NCBI GenBank assembly: GCA_019054805.1 | Contig: JAHQIY010000003.1 | Coordinates: forward strand, 3,224,001 to 3,288,000 | DNA from: Brachionus manjavacas | Taxonomy: Eukaryota > Rotifera > Eurotatoria > Ploima > Brachionidae | Reading direction: 5' to 3' | Length of the DNA: 64,000 nucleotides | Part shown: positions 22,426-34,568 of the stretch, piece after piece | Position numbering within the stretch: the first letter of the stretch is position 1 | Layout: each line of letters starts with the position of its first letter | Notes under the pieces: model-generated | Databases searched by the model: none | Told to the model about the DNA's origin: nothing | Seen by the model: the letters and a program-made list of their open reading frames with translations, nothing else | Made by a program: the position numbers and the translations under genes

Positions 22426-24015
22426 TTTAAAATGAAAAGAAATATAATTGCTTAAAAAATTAATTTCAAACACTTTGATTGTCATTTATTATTTATTTAT
22501 TTTGTTCGAGTTTTTTTCTTGCCTTAGTTGAAAATATCAAAAATGGGTTATCGGTAATATAAAGAGTCATCTGTTACACTTCTTTTTAATAAAAATATAT
22601 TTAAGCTTTATTGGGGATCGATTTGAGCTTTCATTGAAAATAACAAAAACAAATAATAGCCCATACATGTTAGTAAAATTATTCGCTAAATTTAATTGAA
22701 TTAAATCTAATCATGATATGAATTATAAATTAAGTCTCTAAAACATTTCATTTTGTTCTTCGATCAGAAAAAAAGAAGATTATTTTGAAATAAAAATTTA
22801 TTAATCCGAAGGATTACTGAATGTAAATAGTTTTTTTTGAGAATAATTTGAAATAAAATTCGGTTCTTGTACTTAAAATGCTGAAAATTAATTTTAAGTT
22901 ATTTTCCTCAAGTCATTTGATAATTTAAGAAGTACCCTTTAGTAAATAATTAAAAAAAAATTTGTTACCATTTTTTAGGAACTATCTTTGGTAAAAAAAT
23001 TAGCATTTTTTTATTGTGTTGAAAATTGAAATTTTTTGTTCATTAGGGTCAATTTTTCAAATTTTTGAGCTTATTTCCTTTACTTCAGAGCCAAAAAACT
23101 TAGTTCTCCTTTAAAGATAAAAAGTTACTTGTTAATAATAGATGTTTTCAAAAATTTTATTAAGTTACCAAGTTTTTTTTGAAAAATTGCGTTATTAATT
23201 TTGAAATTTTAAATAATTAAATAAGCCTAAAAAAATTTTGAAAAAGATTTCAATGAAAAAAATCTCTGAATAAAATATAAAACTGAGATGAACAATTTTT
23301 GGCCATGCTTAAAATTCCCGCCATATTCACAGTTATAGCACTTAAATGAGTTTCAACTTTGGGATAATTTAAATTGATTTAAAAAAAAACAAATCGAATA
23401 ATCCTTTCGTCTTAATTTTTTATCAACTTGATTTTAATTTTGAAAAAAAAAATTAAAAAAATTTCAGAATAAAATCATTGAAACATATTGGTTCATATTA
23501 ATTGAGTAAAATTTTATTTTTTGCTCTATCGGCACATTGCAAATTTTATTTAGGAATTTACTTTATCATAATTTGTATATATTTGATTATAGTGATGTTA
23601 AGGAGCCCAGTGATGACATCACTTGTTTCTCTCGTTAGTGCTTTATTAGTTTATATAAGTTTTACTGGAGCGTTAACTACCAAACTCACATGTTACACAC
23701 TATTTGAATATAACACTATTAATTTTTACTTAAGATTCCAATAAATATTCTAAAACTAAAATTTTTTTTTTCTACAATGAAAGGTCTCTTTGAGTGCAAG
23801 TTCTCTCTTTTTAAATCAGAAAATTTGGACTTTGTAACCATTTTGATGGCCCCCACTCCCAATTAAATACCTTCTAGAGAAAAAATAATATTTTTATCCG
23901 AAATTTATAACACAGTTAAATTAAATTCCTTGAATTTATTCTGATAATAAAATGCAAAAGGATTTTTGTTATTCCAATTTCTCTAGACAATGCATTCGCA
24001 TTTACTTTTTTGTAT
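22426..24015. other. No gene seen
   Basis: AT-rich. A hydrophobic 80-codon frame at 23502-23744 has no family signature and AT-driven composition, so I do not call it a gene. Confidence 0.45.
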
Positions 24016-24016
24016 T

Positions 24017-25925
24017 TATTTTATTTTTTGTTCATTTGCTTTCTTACCGAGCTTGAGCTCCTTCAGAATAAGTTTAAAAACAAAGTAAATAAGCTAAAAA
24101 GAAATAAATAAGCTAATAAGCTAAAGAAAAAGGTAAAGAAAGTTGAAAAGACATAAATTGGAAAAGATTGTTACATGTGGCACATGTTAAAATAGTTCAA
24201 GTTTCAGGAAAAAAAGAAGAAATAGTAAGGTAGCAATTACACAATGGAGTTGGATATTCAATATATCTTGATTCGAAACCTTCTTTGTATTCCTTCACCA
24301 GTCTTTCAACCAATGGAACAGAATGACTCAGTCCTGTCCCAACATATTTCTCACTCAACTCAAAAAGACGATTCGAGACTGTTAGTAATTTAAGTTTATT
24401 AAAAGCCTCATGATGCACGATGTTGGAGGGAGTATCATATTTTAACTTAAGGATAGATCTTACTGCTGAATTCTGAATTGCTTGTAGTTTTTTGATATTA
24501 TTTTCTGAAAATGGATTCAAGCAAGGAAAAGAATCGAATCGAGTCTAAAATCGATCCGACTAAAGATTTATATAAATTTCCTAGTGTGTTTTGATTGAGA
24601 CCCCATTTTTTGTTTGACAACATCTCAATAATATTTAGCCTTTTGCTGCAGCGTTCTTTAATTTCGTCTACTAGTATATTAAAGTTTAACTTAGAATCAA
24701 ATTTAATACCAAGAAACTTGATTTCTTTTTGGCTCACTATTATATTTCCATAAATTTTTAAGTTTAGATTATCACCTTCTTTTTTGTACCTAGAAAAGAC
24801 TACTGAACACGACTTTTCAGCTGATATCTTCATTTTCCACTTAATAAGTCGTTGGTGTATTTATTTATCTTATTTTCAAGGTTCCTCTTTTTAATATAAA
24901 TGAAGAATGTAACTAGATCAGAAAAAGTCATGTTTCATGATCTTTGAGAAAAAAAAATAAAAATTCAAATCAATCTTGACCTTAAAATTAATGATAACAA
25001 TTTAAATAATGAGGATAAAGTCAAATTCTTAGGTATCACATTAGACTCAAAACTTACTTTTGGTCCAATGGTGGATGATTTAAAAGAGCGCTGTAATTCA
25101 ATATAATAAAATATTTCTCAAATATAAGATGGGGTCTAAAACCAAAAACATTAGGTAATTTTTTTAAATCTTTGATAGGATCAATCTTGGATTATTCTTT
25201 TCCTTGTTTAAATTCATTCTCAGAAACTAAAATCAAAAAAATACAAGTTATTCAAAATTGAGCAGTTCAATCTATTTTGAAACTGAAATATAATACCTCC
25301 TCCAATATTATGCACCAAGAGGCCTTCAATAAACTTACACTACTAAGAGTTTCCAATGGACTCTTTAAGTTGAGCGAGAAATATATCAGGGCAGGTTTGA
25401 GTCATTATGTTCCATTAGTTGTCAGGCTGGTGAAAGAATATAGAGAAGGCTTTGAATAAAGATATATTGAATATCCAACTCCATTGTGTAATTGCTAACT
25501 TTAAATTTTTTCTTTTTCTCCTGAACTATCAAATATTTAAACGTGTCGAACCTCTAGCTATTATTTTCGTTTTTTATTTTTTTTCTCATTATTTAATCCT
25601 TTTTTTTTCTTATTTAACTTTATTTTTTTTTTTTTCATTTTACATATTTTTATTCTGAAGGAGCATTAGCTCGGTACAGATTTACAAATAAATAAAATAA
25701 ATAAATAAGTTCATCTGCGAAAAGCAGAGAGTATTCATTATTTGTTTTGTTACTTTTGGGGATGTCATTAATTTATATACTAAATAAAAGAGGACTAATA
25801 AATGAGCCTTTAGGAACAATTGCAGTTATTTGGTATTCTTCGCTCAAATGGTCATTCACATTAAATGACCTAGAGTCTAGAAAGGATATGAATGATTCAA
25901 ATGAATTTTAAACAATTAGTTTATA
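24017..25925 (-). mobile_element. Family A LINE fragment (minus), split by a plus-strand family A LINE
   Basis: The 3' end lies at about 24020-24070 (minus strand ttctgaaggagctcaagctcgg). RT C-terminal sequence follows at 24197-24833 and runs to about 24921. After the inserted copy, the same minus-strand element resumes at about 25705 with the RT palm (NNEYSLLFADE, then NDIPKSNKTNN, PLLFS) to about 25925. The two halves meet exactly inside the codons of the FADD motif, as the intact run at 30755-30775 shows. A frameshift near 24535 and a stop near 25770 make it defective. Confidence 0.88.
24921..25704 (+). mobile_element. Inserted family A LINE fragment (plus)
   Basis: A 5'-truncated copy that begins within the connection region (gtcaaattcttaggtatcac near 25019) and ends with ctgaaggagcattagctcgg at 25655-25675 and an aaataaataaa-type tail. 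Its coding frame is broken (gaps near 25100, stop near 25259). It is inserted in the opposite-strand family A copy; only a 3-4 bp overlap (tca) is visible as a target duplication. Confidence 0.85.
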
Positions 25926-25929
25926 AATG

Positions 25930-25995
25930 AACTTGAGTGGATATTTATTTATTAGTTTACCATTGACGAGCTAAAGCTCTTTCCTTCAGACATGT
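25930..25995 (-). mobile_element. LINE family A 3'-end fragment
   Basis: The minus strand reads gtctgaaggaaagagctttagctcgtc followed by an AAATAAA-like tail: a short diverged terminus of the same LINE family. Confidence 0.5.
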
Positions 25996-26585
25996 TTTCG
26001 TATTCAAAAGAGCGCCTTTGATGAGTTTATCGAATCTAAATAAAGCTTTCTCCCTTCTTGAAACCCTTAATATAATTATATCTAATTAATTTGTCATATT
26101 TGTAAAAAAAATTTACGCCGTAAAATTTTTTAAAATACGGATTATTTTAACTCGTAAAACTTTACTTTTTTTGTGAGTCCAAATAGATCCCTCGGTGTAT
26201 ATTCAAAATTTTCAAAATCTCGTTAGTCCCAACATAAGGCTGAACATTGATTATTACTGAAAATTATGAGGGCCATAGGACAAACATAGTCAAAACTGTC
26301 TTTTGAACTGCAGTGATACATTTTCTGAATATACCAGGAAAAAATCTACTCTATTTTAATAATCTAGATAAAAAAAATCTTTTAATTCAGATGCAGGTGC
26401 AATAAGTAAGATAAATTAATGAACGTGAAACAATAACGAAAAAATAGAAACCTATTTAAAAAAATTATATTCGAAAAAATTTTCTTTCTAAAAATGTGAC
26501 TCAACATTTAAATTGCTCTTATTTCGAATTTATTTAATTAAAATAAATTTTTATTTTTTAAATTATTGAATGTAAAAATTATTTA
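25996..26585. other. No gene seen
   Basis: AT-rich spacer with no assignable feature. Confidence 0.4.
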
Positions 26586-26682
26586 TGAAAACATCCTACT
26601 CGATGCAGTAGGAGACGAGCACTTCCTCATTATCCACTAGGATAGAATAGGGAAAATTATTATTATTACTGTGAAAACATCC
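26586..26682 (+). mobile_element. 75-bp retroelement 3' end with 11-bp TSD and (ATT)n tail
   Basis: The target-site duplication tgaaaacatcc is at 26586-26596 and 26672-26682. The insert between is about 75 bp, starts with a small hairpin (ctact..agtag) and ends in attattattac. It is an extremely 5'-truncated LINE or a SINE fragment; the body differs from the family B 3' ends. Confidence 0.75.
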
Positions 26683-29130
26683 TTCATTTAAATATAATAA
26701 ATAAAAAGTTTTGTATTAAAATTTTAATGAAGAGGATAATTAGAAAATTCAAAAATAAAGAAATAAATAAAATCTAAATTTTAAGCATAAACAATTTTTT
26801 TTTTGAGATTATTAAAATATTAAATTTTAATGCGCTGAATAAATTTAGTTTTTTTCTTTAATTTTAAATTTTGATGCACCGAAAATATTTGAAAAAGTTT
26901 TTATGCGTTTTTAAGGGAGATGCGCTTCTTAGATCTGAAATAGCGCTAATAAGGGAGACCCGAAATTTTATTAAAAAAAAATAAAAAAATTTAGATCAAG
27001 TATTAGCATCATTCAATTACTCGATTATCAATTCATTATGTTACATGGAATCATAAAATATGGAATCCTTACAAAAAACAGTTCAATTTTAGAAAAATAA
27101 TTTTAGAAAACAATCAGTTCAGAACTTTTAGCAAAAGAAAAGCTGTTTTAGATTTAAATGTCTGGACTACTCTCTCAAAAGTATTAAATTAGAAACTCAA
27201 AATGGTTTTAAAATTGCTCGGTAAATTCTTTAATATCTTTTTTTAAAAAAAATTGAAAAGAAAAAAAGGAATATTTTAGTGATAAAAACTTTAATAATGA
27301 AAATAAAACATTTTTAATTTTTTCTCTAATTTTTCTGTGAAATGCTCATTTTTTTACAGATTGCATGAAAGCGCAATAAATTTTGATTTTGTTTTCAGTT
27401 TCTTCAAAGATTCTATTAAAAATCTTTGGCGAATAGTCTAAATTAAAATTAAGACTAAATTAAGTACAGAAAACAAATAAAAAAAAAATAAATAATAAAT
27501 GCTAAATAATTATAAATTTAAAAATGTCTAGTACTGATTCTTTAGTGCTTTGTATTTTCACTCGAATAATAACCAAGATGACTCAATTAATGACGTGGAC
27601 GTTAAATGGTGTTTACTTTTAAAAAAAAAAATTGTTTAATTTATTAATTTTTGCTAAAATTTTCTTTTTGTCAACAAAATTTATATTTTGTTATTATTTT
27701 TTTAATTATTTGGTCGTACTAAATTTTTATTTTTGTCATATGAAATTTTTTTTGTCATTGAAAAATAATTTTTTTGTCTAAGTTTAATACAATTAGTCAC
27801 ATTTTTATTAAAAAATTTGTCAGTAAAAAAAATTATTCTGTCAGCAACAAAGCCCTAATTTAACAAACCAGGACTCCAAATGTCTGTACCCGCTTCTAAT
27901 TTTAGATGAGTTCTTATTATAATAGCGGTATCAAAAAATTTTTTGCCTTTTTATATTATTCTTTCATTTAAAAATTTTTTTACGTCTAATATTTTAATGC
28001 CTAATTCTAATGAGATTTTACAGATTGAAGCATTATCCCGATAATATTCAGGAGAAAAAGCAATTGAAAAAAGAATGACATCAAAGGTTAAAGCTTGATA
28101 AGTGTAGAAAGATACAAATTTACACATAAGGTTTAAAATTTAAAATTAAGAAGACAATATTAACAAAAAACATTTAATTAAAAACATATAAATAAAATTT
28201 TTTAAAAAGCTTGGTTATATTTTTTTAATTTTTATTTGTTTCTATACCAATTGAGGATGTTGCAGCGCGACTTCCTTTTGTTGCTTTTCGAGTGTTTTTT
28301 GAGCATTAATAGAAATATGAAAGAAAAAAAAAGATTGCTCCAAAATATTTTCACAAAATTCGAAAAGATAATTTTTTGTTGCTTATTGCTTAAATATTTT
28401 GGAATTTGCTTACATGTAACATATTTATCAATATTAAATAATAAATTAATCTAAAATTTACTTAATTTAAATGTTGAATTACAAGTTGGTGTAAAAATCG
28501 GACAACTTGTTTTTCCATGTATGCTGGTTAGGTCTCTAAGCACAACATCTCTTGCTAACAGTGAAGGCTATTATATTCAAAATAATATCATTCTATTTTA
28601 CTTTTTTTTAGATAATAATCTAATAATTTAAAGTTTTAGTTAAAAAAATAAAAAACCCTCTTAAAAATGTCTTATTTTTCATTTGTTGATTTTAGAATTA
28701 TTGATTGAAAAGAAATATTAGTGTGTCGTTGAGGCGTCAAATAATAGTTTTCAAATAATAGTCTTTCCAAACAGTAGAAAAATCAAACAATAGTCAGTTT
28801 AAATAATAGTTTATTCAAATAAGTGTAAATTAAATAATTGTCAATCAAATCATAGGAAATTTTTTTTTTTTAAATTATCTAATATTAGATACCATATTAT
28901 TAAAGTAATCTAATATTTTGTTTAAATCATAGTTTTTACAAAAAAACTTAATACGATTTTTTTTTCTGATTGTTTTCTTTTTTATAAATATGTATCACCT
29001 GACTCTAATTGATCGATAATTACATTTGTAAAATTTTGCTCTAGTTTTTTTTTTTAATTGTTTATTTATTATTTAAATAGACTTTGAGTAATGAAACTTC
29101 TTCAGCTATTGTTCGTTTATTAAAAGAAAG
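26683..29130. other. No gene seen
   Basis: Long AT-rich stretch. The open frame at 28236-28454 has no signature. Nothing assignable. Confidence 0.5.
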
Positions 29131-29131
29131 T

Positions 29132-29428
29132 GAAACAGAATACAGAGAAGGTTTCGAATCAAGATATATCTAATATCCAACTCCATTGTGTAATTGCTAC
29201 CTTACTATTTCCTCCTTTTTTCCTGATTTTTAAAATATTTAAACATGTCTAACCTCTAAAATTAAAAATCAATTTATTACATATCTTTTCTTTTTTTTTA
29301 TTTCGTTTAATCCTTTTTTCTTTATTTTTAGTTTATTTTATTTTACCTTACATTATTTACTTTTTTTTTAACCCTGAAGGAGCATTAGCTCGGTACAGAT
29401 AAACAAATAAATAAAATAAATATATAGT
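29132..29428 (+). mobile_element. Family A LINE, last coding codons and 3' UTR
   Basis: Begins in the last codons of the ORF (tacagagaaggtttcgaatc), continues through the 3' UTR and ends with ctgaaggagcattagctcgg and an aaataaataaaataaa tail. The 3' UTR matches the copies ending at 25.7 and 31.69 kb. Confidence 0.8.
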
Positions 29429-29559
29429 ATTACAAAGTTGGGTTCACAATATTTAAAAACAATCAGATAGATATCGTAATATTAAGAAAGTGAAGCTTCT
29501 AGAAAATTGCAGGATTTGGTTTTTGCAGGTCACTTACGTGGAAATTCATGGACAAAAAT

Positions 29560-29770
29560 CAGTTAGTTTAAATTGATGAACTAACTTGTTTACAGTATAA
29601 TGTTTCTTACAAGAGTTTTCAAAGTTTTTCATGCCAAGAATCGATGACATTATTGGTTCTTGGCAAATCTGATTCGACTCTATCGTAAACATTCCATAAC
29701 TTAGCTGGAAATGTTGTAATATTTCTGGTAATCTTTGAGTTTTTTTTAAATGGACCAACATCATAGGTCT
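29560..29770 (-). pseudogene. Mutator-like (MULE) transposase C-terminal relic
   Basis: The minus strand reads TFPAKLWNVYDRVE, then LPRTNNVIDSWHEKL, then a stop or frameshift and KHYTVNKLVHQFKL. The R-[ST]-N-N-x-[IL]-E/D-x-W-H motif is the characteristic C-terminal signature of MULE transposases and of animal FLYWCH-associated derivatives. The catalytic DDE part is not visible here. Confidence 0.65.
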
Positions 29771-30164
29771 CAAAGTAAGTTATCATTGGGTTGAATGATT
29801 GAAGACTTAAATCTTTTAAAAGTTCGAATGCTTAATCTTTGATAAGTTTTAAATAACTAATTTATGAAAATGTCATTATTTGTAAATATTAATATTTAAA
29901 AACTATTATTAGCGACTATTATTTTATGTAGTGTCAAGAACATTGTTAGATTGAATAAAAGGAAAGGACAGATTCAGAGTTGTTTAAAAGTCACAAGTCT
30001 CAAGTCAAGTCCAAGTCCGAACTTTTTTTTTAAAAAGTCCAATTAAAAAATTAAACAATTAATTATTTTAAAACAAGAATTAATCTATCAAAAAAATTTG
30101 CTAATTTTTCTTTATTGTAAACACTAAATAAAGACATAATTTCATTTTCTTTTTAAATTATTTT

Positions 30165-30505
30165 TCACGTAGATAAACTATGCCGCTATTAATTTGTTCA
30201 ATTAGTACATCTGTTAGATGCTTCTCATTTTTTTAATGTTTAGCCAACTTATTTACATTTGCATGTGATCCAAAATCTAGCGAAAGAGACTTATGCCAAG
30301 CCTCCAAACTATTATTTGACCTAGGAAGACCTAAGATTCCAATGCCCAAGAAATTTTCTATAATATATGATATAGTGCCGGAAAATCAAAATGTTTTTAA
30401 CAATGGATAATCGAGTGCCTAGAGCGGACTCTTTTTCCCGGTCCATCGAGCGCGGTTTGAACAAGTTCGACTGTATTTCCTTTAGCCTATGCTGAAAATT
30501 ACTGT
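30165..30505 (-). pseudogene. Second Mutator-like transposase C-terminal relic
   Basis: The minus strand reads FQHRLKEIQ..LFKP near 30480, and in another frame GLPRSNNSLEAWHKSLSLDFGSH followed by ANVNKLAKH and, past a stop, LTDVLIEQINSGIVYLREK. It has the same N-N-x-x-x-x-W-H signature as the relic 600 bp away but a different sequence, so it is a separate or diverged copy. Frameshifts make it non-functional. Confidence 0.65.
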
Positions 30506-30674
30506 CCAAATATCATCTTCTTTGATTATTTAAGTAATTGGCTAGTCTTGATCAAAAGATTTAAAACTTCACTAATTATCTTAATATTCCCATTTAATGC
30601 TCACTAAATCTTCGAATAAATAAGTATTGGTTCAGACCTAAGCATGATTTTCTTGAGAATTAAAAACAAAAAGG

Positions 30675-31699
30675 TAAAAAATTTTTTTTAGTATATATAT
30701 TAATGACATCCCAAAAAGAAACAAAACAAATAATGAATACTCTCTGCTATTCGCAGATGATCTAGTTACATTCTTCATTTATAACAAAAAAGGGAACATA
30801 GAAAATAAGATAAATAAATACACCAACGACTTATTAAGTGGAAAATGAAGATATCAGCTGAAAAGTCGTGTTCAGTAGTCTTTTCTAGGTACAAAAAAGA
30901 GGGTGATAATCTAAACTTAAAAATCTATGGAAACAGAATAGTGAGCCAAAAAGAAATCAAGTTTCTTGGTATTAAATTTGATTCTAAGTTAAACTTTAAT
31001 ATACTTGTAGACGAAATTAAAGAACGCTGCAGCAAAAGGCTAAATATTATTGAGATATTGTCAAACAAAAAATGGGGTCTCACTCAAAAAACACTAAGAA
31101 ATTTATATAAATCTTTAGTCGGATCGATTTTAGACTCGATTCGATTCTTTTCCTTGCTTGAATCCATTTTCAGAAAATAATATCAAAAAACTACAAGCAA
31201 TTCAGAATTCAGCAGTAAGATCTATCCTTAAGTTAAAATATGATACTCCCTCCAACATCGTGCATCATGAAGCTTTTAATAAACTAAAATTACTAACAGT
31301 CTCGAATCGTCTTTTTGAGTTGAGTGAGAAATATGTTGGGACAGGACTGAGTCATTCTGTTTCATTGGTTGAAAGACTGGTGAAGGAATACAAAGAAGGT
31401 TTCGAATCAAGATATTATTGAATACCCAACTCCATTGTGTAATTGCTACCTTACTATTTCTTCTTTTTTTCCTGAAACTTGAACTATTTAAACATGTGCC
31501 ACATGTAACAATCTTTTCCAATTTATGTCTTTTCAACTTTCATTTTTTTAGCTTATTTACTCTATTTTGATTCTTTTTTTTATCTAATTTTATTAACTTT
31601 AACTTTATTTTTATTTAATTTTTTTTATTTTATTTTTAACTTATTCTGAAGGAGCTTTAGCTCGGTACAGAAAACAAATAAATAAATAGATAAAAAATT
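30675..31699 (+). mobile_element. 5'-truncated family A LINE with 9-bp TSD
   Basis: The duplication taaaaaatt lies at 30675-30683 and 31691-31699. The body starts in the RT palm (NDIPKRNKTNNEYSLLFADDLVTF), continues through the connection region (30845-31180, 31158-31421 in another frame) and ends with ctgaaggagctttagctcgg and an aaataaataaataga tail. A shared short insertion near 31133-31145 shifts the frame; the same lesion is in the minus copy at 24.5 kb. The motif FADD is intact, but the ORF is truncated and broken. Confidence 0.92.
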
Positions 31700-34565
31700 A
31701 TGTGGCCGGACTTAACAATCTTTTGTTTCCTAAAGTTACAGTCTGGACTGGGCCTTTTAAAAAACTCTGAAATTTTTTAGCATCCAGTATCTATAAAATA
31801 AATAAAAAAGTATTAATTTTATTTTAAAATTAAAAGTTCGTTATATATTAACTTTGGCAATTATGATCTTCATCTTTATTATCTTATATGAAAATTTCAT
31901 TGAGACACTTAATATGATCATGAGCATCCAGCACGACATTAAAAAACAAATATCTTCATTTGATCTTTTTTGAAAAATAAATTAAAGACATTTTAGAAAT
32001 TACCTCTAAAATATCTCTACAAATTTCTCAAAATTTAGTTGACTAGATGTCAATAACTCCTTTAGAGGCTGGTATCTCTTTCTAGAGCCTAAAGTTTATT
32101 ATCATTATTCTTTTGTTCTATTTCTCCTAGTTATACTTATTGCTTAGCATAAAGTTTTTTATGATAAGAAATCTTCAAGCTAAGCCATCGAAAGAATTCA
32201 TTCGAAGGATTCCAAGAATCAAGTCAAGAATCAGACAAGTGCACTTAAAAACAACAAAAAAATTACACTTGCCTGTTGATTGAAAATGAAATTAAAAAAA
32301 TTGAAATATTGCGAATTTTTTTTCGGATGACTCACAGAGAGATTGAAAAGTTTAAATTAACAAAGCCGATAAATAAAGAATGTCTTAATAAAATATGTTT
32401 ATTAACTTTTAAATAATTTTTTGTTAATACCTGAAAAATGATGGCATCTTAATCTGCTTTCATATCATTTGAATAATGTACCATTTAATCTTTCTTTAAA
32501 ATAATATCTTGATCACATGAAATTTTTTAGCTTAATCTCGGATGAATAAAAATAAAGATTAAGTACTAAAACATGAGATCTGTAAAATAATAAAAGCATT
32601 TTTTATATTTATTATAGGAGACTTTGTAAAATTATTTAAATTGCTTTCACTATAAATTTTTTTTTGGACTGCAAAATAAGTTTTTGATTAAAATTTATTA
32701 TTTTACAGTCAAGATAGGATTTCTTAAATGAGCGTATATTTGGTTTTTTAAAAATCAAAATTATCTTCGCAAGATCATAAAATTTCACACTAAATTTATG
32801 TGTTTTCAGGTCAAGTGCACCGAAAGATTAATCAAATTGACGATTTATTAAATTATAGTGATTTTAAGATAACTTGTAAGAAAATTTTTTGAAATTAAGT
32901 CTTAAGAAATTATATGTCTTTTAAAACTTTTTTCAACTGAAATTTAATTAAAAAACATGAGAATTGTCAATTGATAAAAAATAGTTGAATTATTATAAAT
33001 TCATCAAAAAAAATATTTTTTTAAATTAAGGAATTTATTAAAAAAAAGAGAAGAAAATATAATGCCTATTAATTTAAACAAAAGCTACAAAAAAAATATC
33101 TTTTATTTTTCCTAATTAAAAATTAATTTTCGAGTTAACTTAATATCTCTTATTTATTTTTAATTTATAAAAAAATTAAGTCAGCTCTAATTTCAAAATC
33201 CACTCACCAAGTTTGGTTTATACAAAAAATTTTGAATTTTTAGAAAAATAACAAATGCAAAATTCATTCATTTTTGTTTTTAATTTTCATTAAATATTAT
33301 AAGCTAAAAAAACTAAAAAAAAGACCACTATATTAGATTTTATTTTTCAATTAATTTAACTCAACTTTATCATTAAACTTTTTATTCTAAAAAAATTGAA
33401 TCAAACACAAATGTATCCTGAAGGAAGCAGTTTTCTTCCAAGAACTTTCATCAATTTCCTTGCTTGTAACATTGCTATAAAAATTTCACTTTTTTGATAT
33501 TATTTCATATTCTTGAATAAATTTTTATAATTTTAATTATGAAATTTTTCTAAAAATATGGCTTTTTTATGGATACAAAATATTTATTTTTTATCTAATA
33601 ATAATAATGAGCTAATACTTGAACAAACAGATACAAAAAAAATAGATAAATAATTCTGGTGAAATTAAAATTATATTTTCGTCTTTAAGTAATGCAAATT
33701 CTTAATTTGAAAATTGCTATTTCATGATGTTCTCTTTTTTCATTGAAAAGTAAGGTTCCTTGTAGCAAAACGACAGCACTATCTTAATGGACAATTTTCG
33801 ATAGCATAATCGTAATCTACGTATATGAAAACCTAGGAAAACTTGTTTCTTTAGGGGGGGGGGGAAAGATTTTTGACTACAGGGTCTTGAAGTTTGATAG
33901 TTTTTGAAAACAGTGGTTTAGGTTTTTGAAATTTTTGAGATGAGTTTTCATTCAAAAGTTACTATATCTATATATATTTTTAAAGAGCGCAAAATTCTCT
34001 GTTAAATGATATATTTTTCAAGTATTTTAAGTGGAATTAAGTTGCACGTTAAACCAAAAAATCACATTTTTTGTGCTTTTTTGCAGTTTTTTTTGATTCT
34101 CTTCGGAGGATTGACCAAAGACCCTAACTTTTTTATTTAAATTATAAAACTAGACAAAATTCTGAACAAATCTAAGGTTTCACTTTTTGTATTTAAAGCT
34201 TAATTAATCCAAAAAAAGTCAAAATTTCGTTTCCAACTGAATCTGAAGGATTCTAAAACCAAATTGACAAAACTTTTAAAAATGGCCAAAATTCCTTTTT
34301 GGAATAAAATTTGTAAAATTAGTAACCAAGATTAAAAAAACAGAACGGAAATTAAAGAACCCGATAACCTTTAAAAAACTGATTTCTGGCTCAGTAAAGC
34401 AAAAAAATAAGAATATTCATAAAAAACGAATTGGGAGATTTAATTAAGGTTTTGAGGATTAAGGATTTAAGAGAAAAGTTTCGATGACATAAAAACAGAA
34501 AAAGAGACTTTGTATAAAATAAAAAAATTCTATTACATCACGCTAAATCAGTACAAACTTATCGT
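31700..34565. other. No gene seen
   Basis: AT-rich. A segment at about 32308-32385 (attgcgaa..gactcacagagagattga) resembles 21703-21780. A G-run lies at 33855-33864. No exon or element boundary established. Confidence 0.45.
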
Positions 34566-34568
34566 TTT

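Noticed and set aside
23502-23744. Hydrophobic 80-codon frame with two membrane-like segments
   Set aside because: AT-rich sequence readily gives Ile/Phe/Leu-rich frames; no motif, no splice context and no family likeness.
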